A stretch of 64,000 bases of DNA from an uncultured Lachnospiraceae bacterium. Lineage in GTDB: Bacteria; Bacillota; Clostridia; Lachnospirales; Lachnospiraceae. The position numbers were made by a program, and so were the translations under genes. The notes beneath the pieces are model-generated. The model had not been told where the DNA came from, did no database searches, and worked only from the letters and a program-made list of their open reading frames with translations. Shown piece by piece: positions 16,496 to 25,080 of the stretch (position 1 is the first letter of the stretch; every line of letters starts with the position of its first letter). The stretch is from NCBI GenBank assembly GCA_947176065.1, contig CAMWPB010000006.1, forward strand, positions 21,634 through 85,633, given 5' to 3'.

Positions 16496-16766
16496 CGCGC
16501 ATAAGCAGAGCCGGAAGGCACACGAAACAGATGCCATGCTTGCATGAGCAGATGGTTCGAGGGACTTACGGCGAGCAACGCGAACGAGAAATGCGAAGCG
16601 TTTCGAGTCTGCGTATGCGCAGAGTCAGAAACTGGCTATGACTGTTTATGACGAGCAACGCGAGTGAGAGATGCGAAGCATCTCGATCTGCTTATGCGCG
16701 TGCCGAAGTGGGACGAAGACTGCGAACGAGAAATGCGAAGCGTTTCGAGTCTGCGTATGCGCAGAC
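16496..16766. repeat. Cluster of family II hairpin repeats (copies B, C, D) upstream of the permease gene
   Basis: This 350-bp gap between the tRNA terminator and 16801 holds no gene. Three copies of a ~42-bp unit lie at 16583-16623 (B), 16662-16699 (C) and 16725-16765 (D); B and D are almost identical. Each forms a stem around the loop GAA: GAAATGC/GCGTTTC in B and D, GAGATGC/GCATCTC in C, followed by TCTGCGTATGCGCAGA or a variant. An outer inverted pair CGCGCATAAGCAGA (16496-16509) and TCTGCTTATGCGCG (16687-16700) encloses B and C. Units are often preceded by CGAGCAACGCGA. The same unit recurs at 9118-9160. Confidence 0.7.
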
Positions 16767-16800
16767 AGTGTTTTGTTGGAAGGCGGGAGGTACAAAAGAA

Positions 16801-17661
16801 ATGTGGATCTGGCTTGTTTTACTATACGGCGTTTTAAAGGGCGTGCGGGAGATTGTCAAGAAAAAGGCTTTGGAGAAAAACTCTACCATAGAGGTATTGT
16901 TTATGTATACTTTCCTGTCTTTTGTCATGGTCCTGCCGTCTGCCGGTGTGTCGATGGGCGTGGAACCGCGCTTTTATTTCTACATTGCCATGAAATCTTT
17001 TGTCATCTTTCTGGCATGGATGTGCAGTTTCCGCGCCATCAAAAAAATGCCCATCAGCCTTTACGGCGTGCTGGATCTGTCCCGTGTTCTCTTTGCAACC
17101 ATGCTGGGCGTTATCGTACTGCAGGAGGCGCTTGGCACGTTTCAGGTAATTGGCCTGCTTCTTGTGTCGGCAGGACTTCTTCTGTTAAAATATCAGCCAG
17201 GGAGCGTGCGGGAGGCGGCGAAGAGCGCGGGAGAGTCCGTGGAGATCAGATATGTGGCGATGGCCTTCGTCTCCTGTCTGCTGAATGCGGTTTCAGGCCT
17301 GCTTGACAAGATTTTAATGAAGGATATCACAAGTTCCCAGCTGCAGTTCTGGTATCTGCTGTTTCTGACGTTATTTTATCTGCTGTTTATTCTCGTTTCC
17401 CGCACGCCGGTGAACTGGAAACGGGCGGTCTGCAACAAATGGGTGTGGCTTTTAAGTCTGCTGATTGTAATAGCGGACAGGGCGCTTTTTGTGGCAAACG
17501 GTATGGAAGGAAGCCGCGTTACGATGATGACGCTGTTAAAGCAGGCTGGATGTGTGGTGACGATTCTGGCCGGACGGTTTTTATTTAAGGAAAAGAATAC
17601 CACGCACAAGCTCATCTGCGCCGCCATTATCATTGCCGGAATTGTGATCGGGGTGAGATAG
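16801..17661 (+). CDS. EamA/DMT-superfamily permease
   Basis: 286 residues with about ten hydrophobic segments in two homologous halves, the drug/metabolite transporter layout. First half starts MWIWLVLLYGVLKGVREIVKK and includes FRAIKKMPISLYGVLDLSR; second half starts IRYVAMAFVSCLLNAVSGLL and ends LICAAIIIAGIVIGVR. Substrate cannot be inferred. Start ATG 16801 has GGGAGG; an open frame extends upstream to 16648 but runs through the hairpin repeats and has repeat-derived composition, so it is not coding. Single gene, no partner. Confidence 0.88.
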   Translation: MWIWLVLLYGVLKGVREIVKKKALEKNSTIEVLFMYTFLSFVMVLPSAGVSMGVEPRFYFYIAMKSFVIFLAWMCSFRAIKKMPISLYGVLDLSRVLFATMLGVIVLQEALGTFQVIGLLLVSAGLLLLKYQPGSVREAAKSAGESVEIRYVAMAFVSCLLNAVSGLLDKILMKDITSSQLQFWYLLFLTLFYLLFILVSRTPVNWKRAVCNKWVWLLSLLIVIADRALFVANGMEGSRVTMMTLLKQAGCVVTILAGRFLFKEKNTTHKLICAAIIIAGIVIGVR

Positions 17662-17679
17662 CGGAAACCGTGATGCAAA

Positions 17680-17712
17680 GTATACCGTAAAAATGACGAA
17701 GTATGCCGTAAA
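17680..17712 (+). promoter_or_regulatory. Direct repeat GTATRCCGTAAA x2 upstream of the chemotaxis-receptor promoter
   Basis: GTATACCGTAAA (17680-17691) and GTATGCCGTAAA (17701-17712) are spaced 21 bp start to start, two helical turns, and end 24 bp ahead of the -35 element: the geometry of an activator site. Confidence 0.4.
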
Positions 17713-17735
17713 CCGTGTGGATATGCAGAAAAGTA

Positions 17736-17765
17736 TTGTCGCCATACAAGAGGATATGGTATACT
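17736..17765 (+). promoter_or_regulatory. Promoter of the chemotaxis receptor
   Basis: TTGTCG (17736-17741), 18-bp spacer, extended TGG-TATACT (-10 at 17760-17765). Confidence 0.6.
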
Positions 17766-17826
17766 AAACCATAATTTTGCTTCTCTATTTTCTACATGTT
17801 CTAACATAAAAAAGGGGGAACCGAAA

Positions 17827-19311
17827 ATGAATAATGATGGTACATTTAACGGTGCAAGGGCAATGAATAAGATGGCGGTTGCCTGCCATACGGTGATCGT
17901 GGCCGTGCTGGAGATCGCTTATCTGATCGAGGTTCTCAAGGGCAGCAGAACCATGGGGTATTATGTGGTCTTTTCGCTGATTGCGATTCTGCCTGTGGCG
18001 CTTGAGTTTTTCCTGTACAACAGGGAGCCCGAGGATACGCGCCTGAAATATGTGATAAGCGTGACCTACAGTCTCTTTTATCTCTTTGTCGTGTTTACCA
18101 CGGTCAATATGATTGCCTTTACTTATATTATACCGCTCTGTCTGGTGATCATTCTCTACTCGGACGTAAAACTCTGTGCCTGGGTGTCGGGAGCGGGCGT
18201 TGTCATCAACATAGCATTTTTGGGCTGGCAGGGCATGTCGGGCGGTATTAAGGCAGAGGATATGGCGACTTATGAGATCCGCATGGCGCTTCTTATTCTG
18301 GTGGCGGTTTTTCTATGTCTGGCCACAAAGACATTGGAAAAGATCAATGCGTCCAAGTTAGCGGAGCTGGATCGGGAGAAGGATAATGTTTCCGCCCTGC
18401 TGGATAAAGTGATGCGGATATCGGGAGAGATGTCCGACGGTATTCTGGATGTGGCCGGACAGATGCGCGAACTTGGGAGCGCGGTATCGGAGACGAGAAA
18501 CGCCATGCAGGAGGTTTCCACCGGCACCAATGAGACGGCGGAGTCAATCCAGAATCAGCTTGGACAGACGGAAGAGATCCAGAACCATATCGGACAGATG
18601 GCGGATGTGGTGGGTGCGATCACGCAGCATATGGCGGAGACGAAGGACAGCGTGCGGCTGGGCAGGGAGAATCTGCAGACGCTTACCGGACAGATGGAAC
18701 GTTCCGAGCAGGCGGGAACACAGGCCGTAGAGGAAATGAAGGAGCTGGCGGAGTATACCTCCAATATGCAGACGATCATAGATATGATTACCAGCGTGGC
18801 CAGCCAGACCAGTCTGCTTGCCTTAAATGCCAGCATTGAGGCGGCGCGTGCCGGGGAGGCCGGCAGGGGGTTTGCAGTGGTGGCTACGGAGATTTCCAAT
18901 CTGGCCAACCAGACGCAGGGCGCCACGGTGGATATCACGGACGTGATCCGCAGTGTTTCGGATAAATTGAAGACCGCTGCCGGTACCGTGGAGGAGCTGA
19001 TGGAGAGCAACCGCAGGCAGAGCGAATCCGCGGTGCATGCAGCCGACAGCTTTGAGAAGATTGAGGCTGACACCGATCAGGTGGATGAACAGAGCAGACG
19101 GCTGGACGGTTCCGTGAAGCAGCTGGCGGAGGCCAACCGGGTGATAGTGGAGAGCATTCAGACAATCTCGGCGATTATGCAGGAAGTGTCCGCGCATTCG
19201 CAGGAGACATTCCGGGTGAGCGAGAACAATACGAAGATTGTGTCGGAGGTAGACAGGCTGGTGGAGAGCCTGAGCGATCAGGCAAAGCAGCTGAACCAGA
19301 GCCAGAGCTGA
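17827..19311 (+). CDS. Methyl-accepting chemotaxis protein with multi-pass membrane sensor
   Basis: 494 residues. The N-terminal ~175 residues contain about six hydrophobic segments with short loops and no extracytoplasmic ligand domain or HAMP; the signal is therefore probably sensed in the membrane. A coiled-coil follows, then the signalling tip [20 protein letters not shown] and [16 protein letters not shown], the site that contacts CheA/CheW. The family uses this tip to control the chemotaxis kinase; some such receptors regulate type IV pili instead of flagella. No che genes are nearby. RBS AAAAAGGGGG precedes ATG 17827. Confidence 0.93.
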   Translation: MNNDGTFNGARAMNKMAVACHTVIVAVLEIAYLIEVLKGSRTMGYYVVFSLIAILPVALEFFLYNREPEDTRLKYVISVTYSLFYLFVVFTTVNMIAFTYIIPLCLVIILYSDVKLCAWVSGAGVVINIAFLGWQGMSGGIKAEDMATYEIRMALLILVAVFLCLATKTLEKINASKLAELDREKDNVSALLDKVMRISGEMSDGILDVAGQMRELGSAVSETRNAMQEVSTGTNETAESIQNQLGQTEEIQNHIGQMADVVGAITQHMAETKDSVRLGRENLQTLTGQMERSEQAGTQAVEEMKELAEYTSNMQTIIDMITSVASQTSLLALNASIEAARAGEAGRGFAVVATEISNLANQTQGATVDITDVIRSVSDKLKTAAGTVEELMESNRRQSESAVHAADSFEKIEADTDQVDEQSRRLDGSVKQLAEANRVIVESIQTISAIMQEVSAHSQETFRVSENNTKIVSEVDRLVESLSDQAKQLNQSQS

Positions 19312-19352
19312 TACATAGGGGAACATAAATATAATTTAAAATGGAGGGAAAA

Positions 19353-20336
19353 ATGGGATTTTTAAAGAATCAGTTTTCAAGCGTCATCGAGTGGAATGAG
19401 AACGGTGCGGGCGTACTGTTTTATAAGTTTCAGAATCAGGAGATCAAGAAGGGGTCCCGGCTGATTATCCGTCCGGGGCAGGATGCGATCTTTCTGTATA
19501 ACGGCAGGGTAGAGGGTATTTTTGAGGAGGATGGCGATTACGACATTGAGTCTGATATCATTCCCTTCCTTACTACCTTAAAGAGTTTTAAGTTCGGATT
19601 CAGCACGCCGCTTCGGGCGGAGGTGCTCTTTATCAACACCAAGGAGCTTCTGGTGAAATGGGGCACGAAAAATGCCATCAATCTGCCGGCGCCGGGGCTT
19701 CCCGGCGGTATGCCGATCCGGGCCTTCGGTGCGTTTAACTGCAGGGTGGCAGCCCATGACGTGCTGATTGAAAAGCTGGCAGGCATCAGACAGACCTATA
19801 CGGTTGGGGATGTGAAGGAGCGTATCATTGCAAGCCTTGACCAGCTTTTGATGAGCTGGATCAGCAAAGAGGGCAGGGATATGTTTAACCTGCAGGCGGA
19901 TGCGAGAAATATTGCCAAAGGCATTGAGAGCGAGCTGGACGCGGATATGAGGACGCTCGGTATCGCCATTTCAGGCTTTACGATCGAGAGCTTCTCCTAC
20001 CCGGAAGAGATTCGGAAGATGCAGGAGAAGGCGGCGGCGCAGTCCATGGTGGGCGACATGAATAAGTACACCCAGATGGCGGCGGCTGACTCCATCGGGA
20101 AGGGCGGAAGCGGCACAGGTATGGCTTCCGATATGGTGGGCTTACAGATGGGAATGGCCATCGGACAGCAGATGGTAAACCAGATGAATATGGGCGGCGC
20201 GAATGCGGCCGGACGGGGACAGCAGATGGGACAGCCTGCGGCACAGGGGGGACAGGGACCGAAGTTCTGTCCGAACTGCGGCACACCTACCACAGGTTCC
20301 AAATTCTGCGGCAACTGCGGCAATCAACTATATTAG
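19353..20336 (+). CDS. SPFH-domain protein with C-terminal zinc ribbon (YdjI-like)
   Basis: 327 residues. The N-terminal ~240 residues follow the SPFH/virion-core-like family (B. subtilis YdjI type): FLKNQFSSVIEWNEN, LIIRPGQDAIFLYNGRVEG, then YDIESDIIPFLTTLKSF and LDADMRTLGIAISGFTIES. A Gly/Met/Gln-rich linker (about 245-300) leads to a zinc ribbon FCPNCGTPTTGSKFCGNCG, two CxxC pairs. Such proteins form membrane-associated scaffolds; in Bacillus the homologue sits in a membrane-stress locus with PspA. Start ATG 19353 with GGAGGG. The stop codon is part of a repeat hairpin (20336-20360). Confidence 0.85.
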   Translation: MGFLKNQFSSVIEWNENGAGVLFYKFQNQEIKKGSRLIIRPGQDAIFLYNGRVEGIFEEDGDYDIESDIIPFLTTLKSFKFGFSTPLRAEVLFINTKELLVKWGTKNAINLPAPGLPGGMPIRAFGAFNCRVAAHDVLIEKLAGIRQTYTVGDVKERIIASLDQLLMSWISKEGRDMFNLQADARNIAKGIESELDADMRTLGIAISGFTIESFSYPEEIRKMQEKAAAQSMVGDMNKYTQMAAADSIGKGGSGTGMASDMVGLQMGMAIGQQMVNQMNMGGANAAGRGQQMGQPAAQGGQGPKFCPNCGTPTTGSKFCGNCGNQLY

Positions 20337-20390
20337 TGTGAGAAGTACTAAGGCTCACACAGGAGAATACCCAAAGTACGGGCATTCACC
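20336..20390 (+). repeat. Two-hairpin dispersed repeat, family I copy 1
   Basis: Hairpin 1: GTGTGAG (20336-20342) with CTCACAC (20354-20360). Hairpin 2: GGAGAATACC with GGGCATTCACC (20362-20389). Same order, spacing and core sequence as the elements at 27063 and 29063. Lies 25 bp ahead of pcrA. Confidence 0.65.
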
Positions 20391-20414
20391 GCATTGATTT
20401 GAGGATGAGTTGAG

Positions 20415-22790
20415 ATGAGTATATACGACACATTAAACGAGAGGCAGAGGCAGGCCGTCATGCAGACTGACGGCCCTGTTCTGATTTTGGCGGGCGCGGG
20501 TTCCGGCAAAACAAGAGTTTTAACGCATAGGGTGGCATACCTGATCGACAGGGCGGGTGTGGCGCCCTATCACATTCTGGCGATTACATTTACGAACAAG
20601 GCGGCGGGGGAGATGCGGGAGCGTGTGGATAAGATCGTGGGCTTTGGCGCAGAGCAGATCTGGGTTTCCACTTTCCATTCTACCTGTGTGCGTATCTTAC
20701 GCCGGTACATAGACAGACTGGGCTATGACAATCATTTTACGATTTACGACACGGACGACCAGAAGGGCATTATGAAGGAAGTCTGTAAAAAACTGCAGAT
20801 TGATACGAAGATGCTGAAGGAACGCACGATTATGAGCGCCATTTCTTCGGCGAAGGACGAGCTGATTGATCCGCAGGAATACGAGATGCAGAACGGTTTC
20901 GATTATAATGGCAGTAAGATTGCCAAAGCGTACCGGGAGTATCAGGCCACTTTAAAGAAAAACAACGCGCTGGATTTTGACGATCTTATCATGAAGACGG
21001 TGGAGCTTTTCAAGGCGGACGCCGAAGTGCTTTCCTCCTATCAGGATAGATTCCGCTATATTATGGTGGATGAGTATCAGGACACCAATACGGCCCAGTT
21101 CGAGCTGATCCGGCTTCTGGCAGGCAAACACAGAAACCTCTGTGTGGTGGGCGATGACGATCAGTCCATCTATAAGTTCAGGGGGGCGAATATCCGCAAT
21201 ATTCTCGATTTTGAGAAGGTTTATCCGGACGCTTTTGTGGTCAAGCTGGAGCAGAATTACCGCTCCACCCAGATGGTTCTGGACGCTGCCAACGCGGTCA
21301 TCAAAAACAACAAGGGCCGCAAGGAAAAGGCCCTTTGGACAGACAAGGCGGAAGGAGCACGCATCGGCTTTAAGCAGTTTGACACGGGTTACGAGGAGGC
21401 GGAATACATCGCCGGGGATGTGGCGAAAAAGAAGAGAAAAGGGCAGATTTCCTACGGGGAGTGCGCCGTGCTCTACCGCACCAACGCCCAGGCACGCCTT
21501 TTGGAAGAGCGTTTTATTATGGAGGGCATTCCCTACGATGTGGTCGGCGGCACAAACTTTTATTCCAGACGGGAGATCAAGGATGTGCTTGCGTATCTGA
21601 AAACCATAGACAACGGCAGGGACGACGTGGCGGTGAAGCGGATTATCAACGTGCCCAGGCGCGGCATCGGCGCAACCACTATTGTGCGGGTGCAGGAGTA
21701 TGCCGATGAGAGGAATATCAGCTTTTTTGATGCCCTTACAGAGGCGGATCAGATTGTGGCGATCGGCAGGAGTGCATCCAAGCTGAAACCCTTTGTGACC
21801 ATGATACAGAGCTTCCGCAGCAAGCAGGAGTTTTACAGTCTGGAAGAGCTTGTCAAGGATGTATTGGATCTTACGGGATATTTGAAGGAGCTGGAGGAAT
21901 CCGACGAGGAGGACGCGGCAGACCGTGTTGAGAATATCGAGGAGCTGGTCAGCAAAGTGGTGGCCTATGAGGAGGACAACGACGAACCTTCCCTGAGTGA
22001 GTTTCTGGAAGAGGTGGCGCTGGTGGCGGACATCGACCGGGTGGACGGCGACGGCGACCGGGTGCTGCTCATGACCCTGCACAGCGCCAAGGGACTGGAG
22101 TTTGAACATGTCTATCTGGCGGGCATGGAAGACGGTGTGTTTCCAAGCTACATGACCATCACCTCGGATGATCCCATGGAGATCGAGGAGGAGAGAAGAC
22201 TGGCTTATGTGGGAATCACCAGAGCCAGAGAGGAGCTGACTCTTACCTGTGCGAAACAGCGCATGATCAGAGGCGAGACGCAGTATAATCCCATCAGCCG
22301 TTTTGTGCGGGAAATCCCACCCCTGCTTTTGGACGGCACGCCCGCGCCGGTAAAGAGGAGGATGGAAGAAATATATGAGGACGACTCGCAGGAGCGCAGT
22401 CTTCTGCGGACAAAGCCCTACGGGGCGGCGGCAAAATCCTACATGGAACCTGTCAAACCTTATGCGGCGGCACCGAGCGCGTACACGGAGAGAAAGAAGG
22501 CTTACGCGGCGCCGATTAAGCGTGGTGCGGGGAAAGCACCGGTTACGGTGGGAGGCAATCCTTTCGGATCGGGGAACGTCTCGTCCGGTCGTGGGGGGAC
22601 GGCCGAAGCGCCGGCGGTTCCCGGAAGGATCGGCTACGGGGAAGGCGACCGGGTACGCCATGCCCGCTATGGAGAGGGCACGGTTTTAAAAATAGAACCA
22701 GGACCCAGAGACAGTCAGGTGACGGTGGTTTTCGACGAAGTTGGGCAAAAGATCATGTATGCGGGATTTGCAAAGCTGCAGAAGGTCTGA
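20415..22790 (+). CDS. pcrA: ATP-dependent DNA helicase PcrA/UvrD
   Basis: SF1A 3'-5' helicase for nucleotide-excision repair, plasmid replication and removal of RecA filaments. 791 residues. Q motif LNERQRQAV, Walker A GAGSGKTRVL near residue 27, motif II VDEYQDTN near 222, motif III GDDDQSIYKFRGA near 245, motif IV NYRS near 283, motif V TLHSAKGLEFEHVYLAG near 555 and motif VI YVGITRAREELTL near 600. The C-terminus ends in a Tudor-like module VRHARYGEGTV (binds RNA polymerase in PcrA). A roughly 60-residue Tyr/Ala/Pro-rich linker around 665-730 is longer than usual. ATG 20415 follows GATGAGTTGAG. Confidence 0.97.
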   Translation: MSIYDTLNERQRQAVMQTDGPVLILAGAGSGKTRVLTHRVAYLIDRAGVAPYHILAITFTNKAAGEMRERVDKIVGFGAEQIWVSTFHSTCVRILRRYIDRLGYDNHFTIYDTDDQKGIMKEVCKKLQIDTKMLKERTIMSAISSAKDELIDPQEYEMQNGFDYNGSKIAKAYREYQATLKKNNALDFDDLIMKTVELFKADAEVLSSYQDRFRYIMVDEYQDTNTAQFELIRLLAGKHRNLCVVGDDDQSIYKFRGANIRNILDFEKVYPDAFVVKLEQNYRSTQMVLDAANAVIKNNKGRKEKALWTDKAEGARIGFKQFDTGYEEAEYIAGDVAKKKRKGQISYGECAVLYRTNAQARLLEERFIMEGIPYDVVGGTNFYSRREIKDVLAYLKTIDNGRDDVAVKRIINVPRRGIGATTIVRVQEYADERNISFFDALTEADQIVAIGRSASKLKPFVTMIQSFRSKQEFYSLEELVKDVLDLTGYLKELEESDEEDAADRVENIEELVSKVVAYEEDNDEPSLSEFLEEVALVADIDRVDGDGDRVLLMTLHSAKGLEFEHVYLAGMEDGVFPSYMTITSDDPMEIEEERRLAYVGITRAREELTLTCAKQRMIRGETQYNPISRFVREIPPLLLDGTPAPVKRRMEEIYEDDSQERSLLRTKPYGAAAKSYMEPVKPYAAAPSAYTERKKAYAAPIKRGAGKAPVTVGGNPFGSGNVSSGRGGTAEAPAVPGRIGYGEGDRVRHARYGEGTVLKIEPGPRDSQVTVVFDEVGQKIMYAGFAKLQKV

Positions 22791-22908
22791 GGACGCAATC
22801 GTTGAAAAAATGTGAAAAATTTTCAAAATAGCCGCGATCGGATGCATATTTTTACATAATTTTCATAAAATAAAATATTCACATATAGTAAAATCTGAAA
22901 AAAAGTGG

Positions 22909-22914
22909 TATACT
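22909..22914 (+). promoter_or_regulatory. Extended -10 of the gene at 23026
   Basis: TGG-TATACT within an A+T-rich 120-bp stretch after pcrA; -35 unclear. Leader about 110 nt. Confidence 0.45.
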
Positions 22915-23025
22915 ATGCGTGATGGCAATGAGCAGTGCCATACGGTAAGATGGCAAAATGACTGCTTGCAGACAATTTTGTCAGATTAGCGCGGTCACAA
23001 TGTATGGGAAAGAGAGGGCTACAGG

Positions 23026-23301
23026 ATGAGCAAGAAAGAGATTTTGAATAAATTGGATGAGATCATGGACAATGCGGGTGTGAATGATTTTCTCGGCAGG
23101 AAACATGAGGAAGAGAAGAAGAACAGTCTGTTATGGATATTTGCCGTGATCGGCGCTATCGCAGCGGTAGCAGCTATCGCATATGCCGTGTACCGTTACC
23201 TGACGCCCGATTATCTGGAAGACTTTGAGGACGATTTCGACGATGATTTTGACGATGACTTTTTCGAGGACGAGGATGACGACGAGGACACAGGCGTGTA
23301 A
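23026..23301 (+). CDS. Small single-pass membrane protein with acidic tail
   Basis: 91 residues. An N-terminal helix (KKEILNKLDEIMDNAGVND), one membrane segment (LLWIFAVIGAIAAVAAIAYAVY, seen as two halves around residues 37-58), then a tail made almost only of Asp, Glu and Phe (DDFDDDFDDDFFEDEDDDED). The topology is N-in by charge, placing the acidic tail outside; the reverse cannot be excluded. No family recognised; similar short DUF4366-like/acidic-tail proteins are common in Lachnospiraceae. GAGAGGGC precedes the start. Function unknown. Confidence 0.75.
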   Translation: MSKKEILNKLDEIMDNAGVNDFLGRKHEEEKKNSLLWIFAVIGAIAAVAAIAYAVYRYLTPDYLEDFEDDFDDDFDDDFFEDEDDDEDTGV

Positions 23302-23362
23302 AGTTTTATATTGAGAAAATTGTGAGGGTCGGCGGGAGATGACATTTCCCGGCGGCCTTCTG

Positions 23363-23428
23363 TTATTCTATAGGAAATTGCGACCGTGTAAGCCATTCAA
23401 GGAGAATGCGTTTTATTCTATAGGAAAT
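23363..23428 (+). repeat. Direct repeat TTATTCTATAGGAAAT x2
   Basis: Identical 16-bp copies at 23363-23378 and 23413-23428, exactly 50 bp apart, in the leader of the rlmD-like gene. Each carries a partial palindrome around CTATAG. Confidence 0.6.
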
Positions 23429-23461
23429 AGAAAGGGATACAGGCATGAGGACGGAGAGGAA

Positions 23462-24988
23462 ATGAAAAAAGGACAGATCATAGAAGGTATCGTGGAACGG
23501 ATGGATTTTCCCAATAAGGGAATTGTGGTCTGCGGGGAGGGCGTCTGCACGGTGAAAAACGCCCTGCCGGGACAAAAAGTGAGGGCAGTTGTCAATAAGG
23601 CGAGAAACGGGAGATATGAGGGACGGCTCCTGGAGCTGTTGGAGCCTTCCCCGGTGGAGACGGGAAGTCCCTGCCCCCATTTCGGGAGTTGCGGCGGCTG
23701 TACTTATCTGTCCTTTCCCTACGGGGAGAGCCTGAAAATCAAGGAAGGACAGGTGAGGCGGCTGCTTGCGCCTGTGCTGGAAAAGCAGGAGGAGGAGTGC
23801 CTGTTTGAGGCGGCCAAGGCGTCTCCGGAGGTCTTTGGCTATCGGAATAAGATGGAGTTCACCTTCGGGGATGAGGTGAAGGATGGGCCGCTTTCTCTGG
23901 GGATGCATAAGCGGGGCAGCTTTTATGATATCGTGTCCGTGACGGACTGTCAGATCGTGGATGAGGATTATCGGAAAATTCTGCGCTGCGTCAGGGACTA
24001 TTTTTCGCAGCTGCGGGAACAGGGCGTGGACGTGTCTTTTTATCACAGGCTGCGGCATACGGGTTATCTGCGGCATCTTGTGGTGCGCAGGGCTGCGAAG
24101 ACGGGGGAGATTCTGGCGGCGCTGGTGACGACTTCCCAGGTGCCCGTCCGACAGAAGGCGGACGGCGTGACCCGCGAACAGGATGAGGCGGAGGGACAGG
24201 CTGCGCAGGAGGCAGTTCCGGAGGAAGGCCGGCAGACGGAGCGGGCGCTTCTTGAGGGGTTGAGAGAGCGGCTTCTGGCGCTGCCGCTTACCGGTGAGAT
24301 TGTAGGCATTCTGCATGTGAGAAACGATTCCGCGGCGGATGTGGTGCAGAGCGACGAAACTTCTGTTTTGTACGGGCGGGATTATTTTTATGAAGAAATT
24401 CTGGGGCTTCGCTTTAAAATTTCACTTTTTTCCTTTTTCCAGACCAACAGTCTGGGAGCGGAACTGCTCTACAGCACGGCGCGGGAGTATATTGCTGACT
24501 ATATATCAACGTCAAATGAACACTTGCAGGGAAAAATTGTGTATGACCTTTACAGCGGCACGGGAACCATTGCACAGCTGATGGCGCCTGTGGCGAAAAA
24601 GGTGATCGGCGTGGAGATCGTGGAGGAGGCCGTGGAAGCGGCAAGGAAAAATGCAGAGGCGAATGGTTTACATAATTGTGAATTTATTGCCGGCGACGTA
24701 TTGAAGGTGCTGGATGGGATTGCGGAAAAGCCGGATGTGATCATTCTTGACCCGCCCCGTGATGGCGTGCACCCGAAGGCGCTCGCAAAGATCATTGATT
24801 ACGGGGTGGAGCACATTCTGTATATCTCCTGCAAGGCGAGCAGTCTGGCGAGGGATCTGGAGGTCTTTCTGGCGAGAGGATACAGGGCCAGACGCTGTGT
24901 GGCGATTGATCAGTTCCCGTGGACGGCGGGGGTAGAAGTAATAATAAAGATGCAGCGCTGTGGAAAAGACAAGAATTCGGAGCTCTAA
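23462..24988 (+). CDS. rlmD: 23S rRNA (uracil-C5)-methyltransferase, RlmD/RlmCD type
   Basis: SAM-dependent m5U methyltransferase. 508 residues from ATG 23462 (GGAGAGGAA just upstream; a frame open to 23339 crosses the direct repeats and is not used). N-terminal TRAM domain (residues 1-58), iron-sulphur motif CPHFGSCGGC near 69-78, central domain, then the Rossmann methyltransferase with YDLYSGTGTIAQL near 362, DPPRDGVHPKAL near 430 and catalytic-Cys motif YISCKASSLARDL near 458. A low-complexity insert of about 35 residues rich in Glu, Gln and Ala (roughly 225-262) interrupts the central domain and is unlike the standard protein. Exact rRNA target not decidable here. Confidence 0.92.
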   Translation: MKKGQIIEGIVERMDFPNKGIVVCGEGVCTVKNALPGQKVRAVVNKARNGRYEGRLLELLEPSPVETGSPCPHFGSCGGCTYLSFPYGESLKIKEGQVRRLLAPVLEKQEEECLFEAAKASPEVFGYRNKMEFTFGDEVKDGPLSLGMHKRGSFYDIVSVTDCQIVDEDYRKILRCVRDYFSQLREQGVDVSFYHRLRHTGYLRHLVVRRAAKTGEILAALVTTSQVPVRQKADGVTREQDEAEGQAAQEAVPEEGRQTERALLEGLRERLLALPLTGEIVGILHVRNDSAADVVQSDETSVLYGRDYFYEEILGLRFKISLFSFFQTNSLGAELLYSTAREYIADYISTSNEHLQGKIVYDLYSGTGTIAQLMAPVAKKVIGVEIVEEAVEAARKNAEANGLHNCEFIAGDVLKVLDGIAEKPDVIILDPPRDGVHPKALAKIIDYGVEHILYISCKASSLARDLEVFLARGYRARRCVAIDQFPWTAGVEVIIKMQRCGKDKNSEL

Positions 24989-25080
24989 AACCACAGTCTA
25001 AACCACAGGACGTAAAATCTATTTGCAACCAGCCCCGATATACAGTAAGATAAAGAGGTGGACACCAGGGGGTAACATCA

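Noticed and set aside
16496..16766. CRISPR-like repeats near the tRNA-Gly gene
   Set aside because: Only three uneven units with unequal spacing and no cas genes; the units are hairpin repeats.
16380..16800. tRNA-Gly as an integration site for a mobile island
   Set aside because: No integrase, no repeated tRNA 3' end downstream; the neighbouring repeats are short hairpins.
20952..22661. 569-residue open frame antisense to pcrA
   Set aside because: Every pcrA helicase motif is intact on the + strand; the antisense chain is rich in His/Arg/Leu as expected of a shadow frame.
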